Shown: one piece after another, positions 52,348-62,931 of the stretch
Numbering within the stretch: position 1 is the first letter of the stretch
Layout: every line of letters begins with the position of its first letter
Assembly: GCA_036389315.1 (NCBI GenBank)
Contig: DASVQF010000039.1
Location: 62,001-126,000, forward strand
Length of the DNA: 64,000 nt
DNA from: DASQYE01 sp036389315
Lineage (GTDB): Bacteria; Acidobacteriota; Blastocatellia; Pyrinomonadales; Pyrinomonadaceae
Direction: 5' to 3'
The notes under the pieces: generated by a model
Databases searched by the model: none
Told to the model about the DNA's origin: nothing
The model's input: only the letters and a program-made list of their open reading frames with translations
Made by a program: the position numbers and the translations under genes

Positions 52348-54153
52348 ATGTCTCATAAAACACGCGCGCGCGCTCTGCTTCTCTCCGCCGTCTGCGTCGT
52401 TTCGTCCCTCAAAGCATCTGCGCAAACGCCTGCGGCGGCGGCGACTGTGAATGCTGCTGTAAATAATGAGGCCCCGGCCGCTGCGGCGACCACTGCTGCC
52501 TCTGCGGAGATGGAAGAGGTGCTCAGGCAGTTGCGCGAGCAGCGCGCGGAGCTTGAGCGCATGCGCGCGCTCATCAGCGAGCAGTCGAGCCTCATAGAGG
52601 GCTTGCGCCAGAGAGTCGAGCAGAACGAACGACAACAGCAAGCGGCAGCCGCGCCCGGCACGGTTCGCACGAGCGACATGGCGCTGAGCGACGCGACACT
52701 CGCGCGCACCACAGGCGACGCGGCGCAAGCTCCTTCGGCCAGACCACAGCAGGAGCAGGGCACGGATGCGCGCCTGGGCCGTGTCGAAGAGCAGGTGAAG
52801 AAGACCGGCGAAGCTTTGACGCGCCAGCTCGGCTCGATCAGCTTTAGCGGCGACCTGCGTTTCCGCTATGAAGCCTTCTACGGGCAATTGAACGCGCTCG
52901 CAAACGGCGCTAACCCGGCCATCCTCGGCAACGAGCTTTCGACGCGCCAGCGTTTTCGCTTCCGCGCCCGCCTGAATATGCGGGGTCAGATCGGCAAAGA
53001 ATTCGACTGGGGAGTGCGCCTCACCACCGGCAGCCTGGCCGACGCGATCTCCGGGAATCAAACCATGACGGACTTCTTCAATCGCAAGCCTTTCGCCCTC
53101 GATAACGCTTTTATCGCCTGGACGCCGCAGCGCGTGCCGGGCCTGCGCATCCAGGCCGGTAAGTTCGACGTGCCCTGGCTACGTACAGAGCTGACCATTG
53201 ATAACGATCTGACGCCGGAGGGCGTATCCGAAATCTACTCGCGCGCCTTCAAAGGTTCGAGCCTGAAGAATCTCACGTTCGTCGCCTGGCAGTTGCCCTT
53301 CCTTGAGCGCGCCTCGGGCTTCGTGCGCAACTCGAACGGCACGGTCAACCTTGAAGAGTCCGGACGCGCGGGCCGTGACCTGGCTCTCTACGGCGCACAG
53401 TTGCGCGCCCGCTTCGAGCCCTCGCAGACCTTAGCCCTGACGCTTTCGGCCGCAGACCTCTTCTATTCCGGCACGCAGTTCATCTCGCCCGTACAGGTCT
53501 TCGGCAATCAACTGCAACTGCCCGTGACCTTCACGATTCCGGCGACCGCTAACGCTGCGGCGCAGACCGTCACGACACAGGTTTTAATCCCGCGCGACCT
53601 GCTCGTCTCAGGCAACGGCAACCTGGGCCTCTCGGTCGCCAACAACAACGCGGTCAATCGCGATGGGCGGCTCGCTTCCGGCTTTAACCTGATCGACTTG
53701 ATCGGCCGCCTGGACTTGACCGGCAGCAAGCGCTGGCCCATCGCGCTGATCTTTGACTTCGTGCATAACACGCAGACGCGCGATGTCTCGGTGGCGGGGC
53801 CGGGAGGGACGACCCTGTTTCTCCATAACGGCGAGAACAACGGCTATTGGGCGGAGCTTCAGGTGGGCCGCGCCAGAGATCGCGGCGACATGTTGTTGGG
53901 CTACACTTTCGTCCGTATCGAAAAGGATGCGGTGCTGACGCCCTTTAATGCCTCAGACATATTTCAGCAGTCCGATATGCTCACGCATCGTTTGACCTTC
54001 AACTACACGGCCGACCCGCGCGTCACGCTGACCTTCACAGCCTTCATCGGCCAGCGCCCGAACGGTTTGCTCGGAGTCTTCGGCGCAACGCCCCAGGGCT
54101 CTCTGAACGGCGCGACGACACGATTGCAGTTCGATACCACCTTCAGATTCTAA
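52348..54153 (+). CDS. Putative outer-membrane porin with periplasmic coiled coil
   Basis: 601 residues from the ATG at 52348. AGGGG lies 10 nt upstream. A reading to 52207 adds 47 residues ahead of the signal peptide and is rejected. Signal peptide ARALLLSAVCVVSSLKASAQ. Ala-rich segment, then coiled coil (LRQLREQRAELERMRALISE; EGLRQRVEQNERQQQ). From about 200 a beta-barrel of alternating hydrophobic strands (GSISFSGDLRFRYEAFYG; FRFRARLNMRGQIGKEFDWG) ends in phenylalanine (LQFDTTFRF), the outer-membrane C-terminal signature. This is the putative-porin family common in acidobacteria. Substrate unknown. Confidence 0.85.
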   Translation: MSHKTRARALLLSAVCVVSSLKASAQTPAAAATVNAAVNNEAPAAAATTAASAEMEEVLRQLREQRAELERMRALISEQSSLIEGLRQRVEQNERQQQAAAAPGTVRTSDMALSDATLARTTGDAAQAPSARPQQEQGTDARLGRVEEQVKKTGEALTRQLGSISFSGDLRFRYEAFYGQLNALANGANPAILGNELSTRQRFRFRARLNMRGQIGKEFDWGVRLTTGSLADAISGNQTMTDFFNRKPFALDNAFIAWTPQRVPGLRIQAGKFDVPWLRTELTIDNDLTPEGVSEIYSRAFKGSSLKNLTFVAWQLPFLERASGFVRNSNGTVNLEESGRAGRDLALYGAQLRARFEPSQTLALTLSAADLFYSGTQFISPVQVFGNQLQLPVTFTIPATANAAAQTVTTQVLIPRDLLVSGNGNLGLSVANNNAVNRDGRLASGFNLIDLIGRLDLTGSKRWPIALIFDFVHNTQTRDVSVAGPGGTTLFLHNGENNGYWAELQVGRARDRGDMLLGYTFVRIEKDAVLTPFNASDIFQQSDMLTHRLTFNYTADPRVTLTFTAFIGQRPNGLLGVFGATPQGSLNGATTRLQFDTTFRF

Positions 54154-54156
54154 AGA

Positions 54157-54210
54157 AAGGGATGAAGGCGGAATGAAAGCCAGGCTGCTTTTCATTCCGC
54201 CCTCATCCTT
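54157..54210. repeat. AAGGCGG-type hairpin after the porin gene
   Basis: Left AAGGGATGAAGGCGGAATGA (54157-54176) onward pairs with right TCATTCCGCCCTCATCCTT (to 54210) over about 22 bp with minor indels, leaving a 6-nt loop. The porin stop (54151-54153) is 3 nt away. Confidence 0.85.
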
Positions 54211-54254
54211 GCTTTTCGTCGTTCACCTTTCGTTATTCCCCGTCCGCCTTTTCC

Positions 54255-54283
54255 TTGACGCTCTCGCTGAGGGCTTGTTACAC
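54255..54283 (+). promoter_or_regulatory. Possible promoter of the CarD gene
   Basis: TTGACG (54255-54260), 17-bp spacer, TTACAC (54278-54283). The -10 is poor, which is typical of promoters that need CarD/CdnL help. The leader would be about 110 nt. Confidence 0.35.
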
Positions 54284-54399
54284 TTTTGTGAGATTTCGAG
54301 CGAACCCGACGCTTGCTGCGTCGCCCGCAACCCTGACGGGCATCCCTTATGACCCGCGCGTGCGGCGCAGGCTGATTTTTGTAATTCGATGGAGGTGCT

Positions 54400-54948
54400 A
54401 TGGTGGGCTTTAAAGTCGGCCAGAAAGTTGTTTATCCGAATCACGGGATCGGAACCATCGAGCAGATAGAGCAGAAGCAAATAGGTCAGACCTCCCTTCC
54501 CTTCTACACGCTTCGTCTTGCTGCTACCAATTCACTGGTTCTCGTTCCAGTCGCCAACGCCGTAGAAGTTGGCCTTCGCGCCCCGATCAGTTCCGGCGAG
54601 TGCGAATTGCTCTTCAAGAATCTCGCAGATGATTTCACTTCCCCCCCCAACGATTGGAAAGACCGCTTCAAAGACTTTACGGAAAAGATGCGCACGGGCG
54701 ACATTTTCGAGGTCGCCGACGTGCTCAAGAACCTGACATACCTGAGCCATCTCAAACCGCTCTCTTTCCGCGAGCAACGCATGCTTGAACGCGCCCGCTA
54801 CCTTGTCATCTCGGAATTGGCGGCCGTCTGCCGCCAGCCTGAATGCAACATCGAGCCGCGCGTCGAACAGGCCCTCGGACGCTCCTGCGCCAAGCACGAA
54901 CGCCGCCCCGCGCGCGCACGCGTGGCAGGCGCGGCCGCCGGTCACTGA
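54400..54948 (+). CDS. CarD / CdnL family transcription factor
   Basis: 182 residues. N-terminal RNA-polymerase-interacting (Tudor-like) domain: FKVGQKVVYPNHGIGTIEQI, RLAATNSLVLVPVANAVEVG. C-terminal helical DNA-contact domain (RTGDIFEVADVLKNLTYLSH; SFREQRMLERARYLVISELA). CarD proteins stabilise open complexes at rRNA and housekeeping promoters. Here the last 20 residues are an Arg/Ala-rich tail not seen in most family members. GGAGG lies upstream with good spacing. The porin gene is upstream and a CNNM gene downstream, with 245 bp between, so it is probably monocistronic. Confidence 0.92.
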   Translation: MVGFKVGQKVVYPNHGIGTIEQIEQKQIGQTSLPFYTLRLAATNSLVLVPVANAVEVGLRAPISSGECELLFKNLADDFTSPPNDWKDRFKDFTEKMRTGDIFEVADVLKNLTYLSHLKPLSFREQRMLERARYLVISELAAVCRQPECNIEPRVEQALGRSCAKHERRPARARVAGAAAGH

Positions 54949-55126
54949 CCGGAAAAGCTTTTTCACCCTCGTCACAGTCGAAGCCCGCAAGGCTCCCGGC
55001 CAAAAGGTTCCGGACGGCGAAGGCCCGGAAGGGCCCAGGGCTGCCTCCGTTTTCCGGCTGGCCCCTGGTTGCTTGCCCGCTCGCTTCCCTGCACTTCGCG
55101 GCTCAGCGGCGGCGGCGCGTCCATGC

Positions 55127-55132
55127 TATACT
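55127..55132 (+). promoter_or_regulatory. Extended -10 promoter of the CNNM/CBS gene
   Basis: TGCTATACT places an extended -10 (TATACT at 55127-55132) about 62 bp before the ATG at 55194. No -35 is evident. The rest of 54949-55126 contains GC-rich inverted stretches (GGCCC/GGGCC around 55025) that may act as the carD terminator, without a U-run. Confidence 0.4.
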
Positions 55133-55193
55133 CTTCCCCTCAAGTTCTACTGATAACAGTTTGCGGAGACCTGTCCCCTCTCTTTTTTAGACG

Positions 55194-56624
55194 ATGGACG
55201 AACCTGCGAGTTATCTTCTGAGTCTCTTTCAGGCCGAGGGTGAGCTACATGAATCCATCACGCTGACGGCCGCCCTCGTCAAGCTTTCAGCCGTCATCCT
55301 CCTGGTGCTCGCCAACGGCTTTTTCGTCGGCGGCGAGTTCGCGCTGGTCTCCGTGCGTCGCCCGAAGATAGAGGCGCGCGCCGCAGCCGGAAGCAAGGCG
55401 GCGAAGTCCGCACTGCGATTGCTGAATGCGCCGACGATCTTCATCTCGGCCACGCAGCTCGGGATCACGCTCGCCTCTTTGGCCCTCGGTTGGATCGGCG
55501 AGCCGACCGTCGCAGCCCTTCTCATGCCCGTCGCCTCGCGCATCGCCACGGAAGGCTGGGCGGGCTACATAGCGCATGGCACGGCCATCGTCATAGCCTT
55601 CTCGCTCATCACCTTCATGCACATCGTCATCGGCGAGCTGATGCCCAAGATGATCGCGCTTGAGCGTGCCGAGACTCTGGCGCTCATCGCCGCGCGCCCC
55701 CTCGAACTGTTCGCCAAAGTGTTTCGTTGGCCCATCTGGGTCTTCAACAAGACGGGCACGACGCTCGGCCGGCTGCTGGGGCTGAAATCTTCGCTCGAAC
55801 ACACGGCCGTCTACACTGAGCAGGAGCTTCGCCAGCTCGTAGACATCTCGCAGGAGAGCGGCCACCTGCGCCCCTCGGAGCAGCGCCTTATTCATCGCGT
55901 CTTCGAGTTCTCCGATACCTTGGTGCGCGAGGCGATGGTGCCGCGCACAGCGATGGCGGCCATTTCGAGCGACTGCTCTCTGGAAGAGATCGCCAAGGCT
56001 TTCAGCCAGCACGGCTACTCACGCCTTCCCGTCTATCGCGAATCCTTAGACGATGTCATCGGCTTCATTCACAGCAAGGACGTGATGCCCTACCTCCTGC
56101 ATCCCGAGAGCTTTCGCCTCGAAAAGGTCTTGCAAGCGCCGCTCTACGTCGTCGACACAGCCCGGCTCGAAGACGTGCTCAAGCAGATGCAGAAGGCCAA
56201 GTCGCATTTTGGCTTCGTCGTAGACGAGCACGGCGGAGTCGAAGGCGTCATCACCCTGGAAGACTTGCTCGAAGAGATCGTCGGCGACATCTCGGACGAG
56301 CACGACGTTGAAGTGGACGACCAGATCAGCGAAGAGCCAGACGGCACGTACGTCCTCGACGGCGGCCTGGCCGTGCGCGACCTCAACCGCCGCCTCTCGC
56401 TCAACGTGCCCGAGTCCGAAACCTACACCACCATCGCAGGCTTCCTGATGACCGCCGCCGGCCACGTCCTCCAACCCGGCGAAGTCGTCCAGCACGACGG
56501 CCTCCGATTCCACGTCGAGCGCGTCGAGCGCCGCCGCGTCATGCGCGTCCGCCTGGAAAAAACCGAGCCCGCCAGCGAAGAATCAGAAGAAACTCCCGCC
56601 AAAGACGCCCACGCCGCGAGTTGA
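55194..56624 (+). CDS. Hemolysin C / CNNM family membrane protein with CBS pair
   Basis: 476 residues. DUF21/CNNM transmembrane region about 20-200 (VILLVLANGFFVGGEFALVS; LGITLASLALGWIGEPTVAA). CBS pair about 215-345 (VPRTAMAAISSDCSLEEIAK; DDVIGFIHSKDVMPYLL; GVEGVITLEDLLEEIVGDIS). C-terminal CorC_HlyC domain (LDGGLAVRDLNRRLSLNVPE; GFLMTAAGHVLQPGEVVQHD). Family members are linked to magnesium/cobalt efflux (CorC/TlyC, PaeA) and not to proven haemolysis. CBS domains may bind adenine nucleotides. About 110 bp separates it from enolase. Confidence 0.93.
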   Translation: MDEPASYLLSLFQAEGELHESITLTAALVKLSAVILLVLANGFFVGGEFALVSVRRPKIEARAAAGSKAAKSALRLLNAPTIFISATQLGITLASLALGWIGEPTVAALLMPVASRIATEGWAGYIAHGTAIVIAFSLITFMHIVIGELMPKMIALERAETLALIAARPLELFAKVFRWPIWVFNKTGTTLGRLLGLKSSLEHTAVYTEQELRQLVDISQESGHLRPSEQRLIHRVFEFSDTLVREAMVPRTAMAAISSDCSLEEIAKAFSQHGYSRLPVYRESLDDVIGFIHSKDVMPYLLHPESFRLEKVLQAPLYVVDTARLEDVLKQMQKAKSHFGFVVDEHGGVEGVITLEDLLEEIVGDISDEHDVEVDDQISEEPDGTYVLDGGLAVRDLNRRLSLNVPESETYTTIAGFLMTAAGHVLQPGEVVQHDGLRFHVERVERRRVMRVRLEKTEPASEESEETPAKDAHAAS

Positions 56625-56736
56625 TTAAAGATCAAATCTCTCGGCCTTCGCCACAGCGCGAGACAAGTGGTAAAGTTAGCGAAACCGAGCTGTGCGGCAA
56701 GATTTTGTAGGTTAACGGGGAGGCGTGCTTCTCAAG

Positions 56737-58089
<1,353 letters not shown>

Positions 58090-58106
58090 ACCGGGAGGAC
58101 GAGGCC

Positions 58107-58331
58107 GTGCTCTTTTTCTTCTTCATCATCGGGACACACTATTTTACCTGGGGCAGCCAGAGCACGCCGCAGCAGATGCGCTGCGGGCAGTGCGGAACAG
58201 TCTCCACCTTTACGATCAAGAAGGGCATGCGTTTCCTCACGCTCTTCTTTATCATCCCGGTGATTCCTTTGAGCGGCGTCAATCAACTGGTGGAGTGCCC
58301 GGTTTGCAAGGCGCGCTATCAGGCGAGCTGA
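58107..58331 (+). CDS. Small zinc-ribbon protein
   Basis: 74 residues from a GTG at 58107 (GGGAGG 9 nt upstream). Two Cys pairs, MRCGQCGTV and ECPVCKAR, form a zinc ribbon split by a hydrophobic segment (MRFLTLFFIIPVIPLSGV) long enough to span or dip into the membrane. The N-terminus (LFFFFIIGTHYFTWG) is also hydrophobic. It resembles the short zinc-ribbon_15 family of unknown function. The stop overlaps the first possible gpmI start (TGATG), and it sits between two glycolytic genes, so it is probably in that transcript. Confidence 0.75.
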   Translation: MLFFFFIIGTHYFTWGSQSTPQQMRCGQCGTVSTFTIKKGMRFLTLFFIIPVIPLSGVNQLVECPVCKARYQAS

Positions 58332-58360
58332 TGAGAGTTCCGGATTCAAGGAGGAAAGTT

Positions 58361-59908
58361 TTGACGGATAAGAAAGGGCCGCTCGCGCTCATCATCATAG
58401 ACGGCTGGGGCTATAGCCCGGAGCGCGAAGGCAACGCGATTGCTCTCGCCCAGACACCTTTTTATGACGAGCTGACAGAAGCGTACCCGTACACGCTCCT
58501 GGAAGCTTCTGGCTCGCGCGTCGGTTTGCCCGCCGGAATCATGGGCAACTCGGAGGTGGGCCACCTCAACATGGGCTCCGGCCGCGTGATACGCATGGAC
58601 GTGTCGCGCATAGACCATGACATAGAGACGGGCGAGTTTCTTCGGAACGAAGTGCTGGTCGAGGCGATGGACGGCGCGAAAACCAGAGGCACTGCGCTGC
58701 ACCTGATGGGCCTGGTCTCGGACGGGCAGGTGCATTCCTCGCAGGAGCATCTCTACGCGCTGCTGCGCATGGCTAAGGAGCGCGGCCTACAGCGCGTCTA
58801 CGTCCACTGCTTCCTCGACGGGCGAGATGTTCCGCCAGCCTCGGCTTACGGCTACGTAGAGGCTTTGCAGGTCAAGTGCGGCGAGATCGGCGCGGGTCGC
58901 ATAGCGTCGGTGGTCGGCCGCTACTACGCTATGGACAGGGACAAGCGCTGGGAGAGAACCGAGCGCGCTTACAATCTTCTGGTCAACGCCGAAGGTGAGC
59001 GCACGGTTGACCCCGTCGCAGCCATCAAGGCTTCCTACGAGCGCGGCGTGACGGACGAGTTCGTCGAGCCCATCGTCTGCTTACGCGAAACGGGCGAACC
59101 CGTCGCCACCATCGATGAAGGCGACTCTTGTATCTTCTTCAACTTTCGACCAGACCGCGCCCGCCAGATCACCAACGCTCTGGCCGTGCCCGGCTTCGGC
59201 GGCTTCCCCACGCCCCGGCGGCCCCACATTCATTTCGTCTGCTTCACCAAGTACGACGCGACCTTCCCCCTCCCCATAGCCTTTGGCCCACAGGAGCACC
59301 CGAACGTCCTGGCCGAAGTCTTCGGCCGCATAGGCGTGCGCAATTACCGCCTGGCCGAGACTGAGAAGTACGCGCACGTCACCTACTTCTTCAACGGCGG
59401 AGTCGAGAAGGAGTACCCTTGCGAGCGACGCCTGCTTGTCCCTTCGCCGAAGATCGCCACTTACGACCTTGAGCCGGAGATGTCTGCCTTCAAAGTCACG
59501 GACAAGGTCTTGCGCGCCATAGACGAGGGCGAGACGGATGTCTTCATCATTAACTTCGCGAACCCCGATATGGTCGGCCACACGGGCAAGCTCAAAGAGA
59601 CGATTGAAGCCGTGCAGTACGTAGACACCTGCCTCGGCTGGATTACGAAAGGCATCCGCACGGCGCGCGGGCGCACGCTCATCACAGCCGACCACGGCAA
59701 CTGCGAGCAGATGATCGACCGCACGACGGGCCAACCGCACACGGCGCACACCACCAACCCTGTCCCCTTTCACCTCATTGACGAGGGCTGCGTCGGCCTG
59801 AAGCTGCGCGAAGGCGCGGCCCTCGAAGACGTTGCGCCGACGATTCTCGGACTGCTCGGAGTTGAAAAGCCCGCCGAGATGACCGGACGCGACCTGCGCG
59901 AGATATAA
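58361..59908 (+). CDS. gpmI: 2,3-bisphosphoglycerate-independent phosphoglycerate mutase
   Basis: 515 residues from the TTG at 58361, chosen because AAGGAGG lies 7 nt upstream. An ATG at 58331 overlapping the previous stop would add ten residues. Alkaline-phosphatase fold: IIIDGWGYSPEREGNAI (first metal Asp), catalytic Ser in GIMGNSEVGHLNMG, FLDGRDVPP, YYAMDRDKRWERTERAYNLL (Arg-rich phosphate site) and NFANPDMVGHTG and ITADHGNCEQM (metal ligands). It interconverts 3- and 2-phosphoglycerate with Mn, without bisphosphoglycerate. The following gene begins 15 nt after its stop. Confidence 0.95.
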   Translation: MTDKKGPLALIIIDGWGYSPEREGNAIALAQTPFYDELTEAYPYTLLEASGSRVGLPAGIMGNSEVGHLNMGSGRVIRMDVSRIDHDIETGEFLRNEVLVEAMDGAKTRGTALHLMGLVSDGQVHSSQEHLYALLRMAKERGLQRVYVHCFLDGRDVPPASAYGYVEALQVKCGEIGAGRIASVVGRYYAMDRDKRWERTERAYNLLVNAEGERTVDPVAAIKASYERGVTDEFVEPIVCLRETGEPVATIDEGDSCIFFNFRPDRARQITNALAVPGFGGFPTPRRPHIHFVCFTKYDATFPLPIAFGPQEHPNVLAEVFGRIGVRNYRLAETEKYAHVTYFFNGGVEKEYPCERRLLVPSPKIATYDLEPEMSAFKVTDKVLRAIDEGETDVFIINFANPDMVGHTGKLKETIEAVQYVDTCLGWITKGIRTARGRTLITADHGNCEQMIDRTTGQPHTAHTTNPVPFHLIDEGCVGLKLREGAALEDVAPTILGLLGVEKPAEMTGRDLREI

Positions 59909-59922
59909 TAGACCCGGCTGTT

Positions 59923-60954
59923 ATGAGTTTCGATCCGCGCAACATTCTCGTCATAGACTTCGGCCAGTTGGGCGATGTCGTCCTGAGCCTGCCCGCCTTG
60001 CGTGCCATCCGCGAGCGTTTTCCGCAGGCGCGCATCACTATTGCCGTCGGAAAGCCCGGCGCTGGCGTAGTGGAGTTGTCCGGCTACGCCGACGCGACGC
60101 TGATAGTTGATCGCGTAGGGTTGCGCGATGGGCCCAAGCCGCTCTCCATCATGCGTATCATGGGGCTCGTCAAAGAGGTACGGCGCGCGCAGTTCGATTT
60201 CATCATCGACCTGCACAGCCTCTATGAGACGAACCTGCTGGGCTTTCTTTCGGGCGCGCCGAAGCGGCTCTACGCGCGCCGTCCGAATCGTTCCCTCGAC
60301 TTCCTGGCTAACTTCACGCCGCGCCCGCCCGTCGAGGACACGCGTCCCACCAAGCACGCCGTTGATCGTTACCTGGACGTGCTCATCCCGCTCGGCATCA
60401 AGGACGCTCCGCGAGTGCCGCGACTGCGCACGCGCCCGGAAGACGACGCGGCCGTCGAGCAGATGTTGAAGAAAGCAAAGGCCGACGCGGGCTCTCCGCT
60501 CGTCGGTCTTTTCCCCGGCGCGGGCCATCCTGCGCGCCGCTGGCCGCTCGCGCGCTTCGTCGAGCTGGCCGACTGCCTTGTGCGTAACGACGGCGTCCGC
60601 ATAGTCCTCTTCGCCGGGCCCGAAGAGCGCGCCTTTGTCAAAGAGATGCGCGCAAGCTTTCCGCGCTCGGCGCTTCTTTTCGACCGTTTGACGACGGGGC
60701 AGCTTGCGTCTGCTCTGGCGCGCCTGGCAGTTTTCGTCTCTAACGATACCGGGCCCATGCACATCGCCACGGCCGTCGGCGCGAGCGTCGTCGCGCTGCT
60801 CGACCGCCCGACTCCCCACAGCTTCATCCCCATAGAGCCGCGCCACCGTATCATCTACAGCCGACGAATCAGCGAGATGACGACCGACGAGGTCTACGGT
60901 GCTGCGCGCGAGTTGCTGGCCGCAGGCCGCACGGCCTCTCTCTTCGCCAGCTAG
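59923..60954 (+). CDS. Family 9 glycosyltransferase (ADP-heptose:LPS heptosyltransferase-like)
   Basis: 343 residues. N-terminal Rossmann-like nucleotide-sugar domain (NILVIDFGQLGDVVLSLPAL, with the GDVVLSLP motif of GT9). The C-terminal donor-binding part has VGLFPGAGHPARRWPLARFV and the SNDTGPMHIATAVGASVVAL block that binds ADP-heptose. GT9 enzymes (WaaF, WaaC, RfaQ type) add heptose to LPS core. Here the acceptor is unknown. The linked PBP4 gene and glycolytic genes give no clear pathway. It follows gpmI by 14 nt, consistent with one transcript. Confidence 0.88.
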   Translation: MSFDPRNILVIDFGQLGDVVLSLPALRAIRERFPQARITIAVGKPGAGVVELSGYADATLIVDRVGLRDGPKPLSIMRIMGLVKEVRRAQFDFIIDLHSLYETNLLGFLSGAPKRLYARRPNRSLDFLANFTPRPPVEDTRPTKHAVDRYLDVLIPLGIKDAPRVPRLRTRPEDDAAVEQMLKKAKADAGSPLVGLFPGAGHPARRWPLARFVELADCLVRNDGVRIVLFAGPEERAFVKEMRASFPRSALLFDRLTTGQLASALARLAVFVSNDTGPMHIATAVGASVVALLDRPTPHSFIPIEPRHRIIYSRRISEMTTDEVYGAARELLAAGRTASLFAS

Positions 60955-60976
60955 GACTTGCCTGAATAACAATCAA

Positions 60977-62701
60977 ATGAGAGATAAAAGCTACACCGGC
61001 CGGAGCGTTTTGGTCTTCGCGCTTTGCTCCATGCTCATAGTCGTCCTCTCGCTCGGCGTCTTGGGCCCATTGACCGAAGGGAGCGCGCAGCGCCGGTCTG
61101 CGGCTCTGGCGCGCGCTAAGGGTAAAGAGAGGCCGAAGGATGAAGCGCGCGCTCGGGACAGAGACGAACGCGTAGAGAAAGAGGAGAGCCCGAAGAAGGC
61201 TGAGACGAAGGTCGAGACGCCCGGCCCGCAGACGGACGAGCGGATTACCCGCTCGCCGGGCACAGAAGAGCTTGGCGCACGGATTGACCGCGCGATTGAC
61301 GAGAGTGCTTTCGCCTCTGCGCGCTGGGGCATCTACGTCAGCAGTCTTCGCGACGGGCGCGTGCTCTACGCGCGCAATGCTCAGAAGCCGATCACGCCCG
61401 CCTCTAACATGAAGGTTTACACGACGGCCGTCGCGCTCGACCTCCTCGGCGCAGACTATCGCTGGCGCACTTCGGTCTATGGCGCAGCAGCGCCCGACGC
61501 ACAGGGCACAGTCACGGGCGACCTGGTGCTGTACGGGCGCGGCGCTCCCGACTTAGCATCGGAAACCAAGCGCGGGCGCGCGGCCTCCCTGGGCCAACTG
61601 GCGGACGATCTCTACGCGCGCGGTGTGCGTCGCGTGCGCGGAGGCGTGGTCGGCGACGAGAGCTATTTTCGCGGCGAGGCTCTGGGCGACGGCTGGCTCT
61701 GGAACGACGTGCAGTGGTACTTCGGCGCTGAAATAAGCGCCCTCTCGATTAACGGCAACGAGACTACGCTGACGGTCACGCCGGCCGCTAAGGCAGGTGA
61801 CAAGGTGGATGTCAGGTTCGATGTCCCGACAGACTATTTCCACGTCCGCAACGACGCCGACACCCTTGAGCGCGGCACGCCCACCACCATAGGCATCACG
61901 CGCGGCCTCTCCGACAACGAGTTCCGCATCTGGGGCCAGTTCCCGGCCGGAGGGCGGGGCTTCAGCGCACGCCTGGCCGCTCACCAGCCTGCGCTCTGGG
62001 CCGCAAAACTTTTCCGCGATGCATTGAAAGCGCGCGGCATTCAGGTCGAAGGCGACGCGCGCCTGCGTGACGCACGCATGAGTCAGGATGATCGCTTCGA
62101 TCCTCAAGCGGCAGTCGAGCTTGCTTCCATTAGAAGCAAGCCGCTCTCCGAAATAGTTCGCTCGACTAATAAAGAGAGCATCAATCTTTTCGCCGAGTTG
62201 ATCCTGCGAACTTTAGGGAAAGAGCGAGGGGATATGGCCCCGGACGCAGACCCACACAGAATGCGCGTGCGCGGCGACGACGAGGCCGGGACGGCCGTCA
62301 TACGCCTCTGGCTTGAGCGCAATGGTGTTTCGACCCCTGGGCTCTCCCTGCACGACGGCTCGGGGCTCTCGCGCCTGGACTTGGTGACGCCGGAAGCGAC
62401 GGCCCGATTGCTCGCGGCCATAGCCAAAACCTCTTCGGCTACAGTCTTTCGCGACTCGCTGCCGGTGGCGGGGCGAGACGGCACGCTGGCGGGCCGCCTC
62501 CGAAGCGTCGCCGGGCGCATACAGGCCAAAACTGGCACCTTGACCTACAACAACTCTCTTTCCGGCTATCTTTCCACAGCCGGGGACGAGCCCTTAGTCT
62601 TCTCCATTATCTGTAATAACGAGACGGCCGAAGGCAGCAGCACGCAGGTGATTGACGAGATCGCGCGCCTCGTAGCCTCCTATCGCGAGCCACGACCATA
62701 A
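60977..62701 (+). CDS. dacB: D-alanyl-D-alanine carboxypeptidase / endopeptidase, PBP4 (DacB) type
   Basis: 574 residues from the ATG at 60977. A reading from 60899 overlaps the previous gene and is rejected. Signal or anchor at the start (SVLVFALCSMLIVVLSLGVL). A charged linker (KEERPKDEARARDRDERVEK-like, about 40-80) precedes the catalytic part. Penicillin-binding motifs: SxxK in TPASNMKVYTTAVALDLLG, SxN in RSTNKESINLFAELILR and KTG in IQAKTGTLTYNNSLSGYLS. Class C low-molecular-weight PBP. It trims peptidoglycan stem peptides or cross-links in the periplasm. The other sequence blocks (GDLVLYGRGAPDLASE; VTPEATARLLAAIAKTS) fit DacB. Confidence 0.94.
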   Translation: MRDKSYTGRSVLVFALCSMLIVVLSLGVLGPLTEGSAQRRSAALARAKGKERPKDEARARDRDERVEKEESPKKAETKVETPGPQTDERITRSPGTEELGARIDRAIDESAFASARWGIYVSSLRDGRVLYARNAQKPITPASNMKVYTTAVALDLLGADYRWRTSVYGAAAPDAQGTVTGDLVLYGRGAPDLASETKRGRAASLGQLADDLYARGVRRVRGGVVGDESYFRGEALGDGWLWNDVQWYFGAEISALSINGNETTLTVTPAAKAGDKVDVRFDVPTDYFHVRNDADTLERGTPTTIGITRGLSDNEFRIWGQFPAGGRGFSARLAAHQPALWAAKLFRDALKARGIQVEGDARLRDARMSQDDRFDPQAAVELASIRSKPLSEIVRSTNKESINLFAELILRTLGKERGDMAPDADPHRMRVRGDDEAGTAVIRLWLERNGVSTPGLSLHDGSGLSRLDLVTPEATARLLAAIAKTSSATVFRDSLPVAGRDGTLAGRLRSVAGRIQAKTGTLTYNNSLSGYLSTAGDEPLVFSIICNNETAEGSSTQVIDEIARLVASYREPRP

Positions 62702-62931
62702 GATTTCGGGCCGCTAAAGTATTGTACAGGTTAGAAGTTTCAATGTTGGCTATAGACAAACTCTGTTTTGTCGGGCTAATATTGAGATGACGCGGCGGCC
62801 CGGTCGCCTGCGCGTTTTATAAAGCTTCGGACGGGGATCGGCCGATGCTGGCCTTTTGCTCCGATCTCACCTGCCCCTTTTGCACACTCACTCAACTTTC
62901 GCAAGCACAAGGATTTATTGGAGGGAAAGCG

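Noticed and set aside
62702..62931. Riboswitch before the TonB gene
   Set aside because: Only a short GACAAA/TTTGTC pair and no known aptamer motif.
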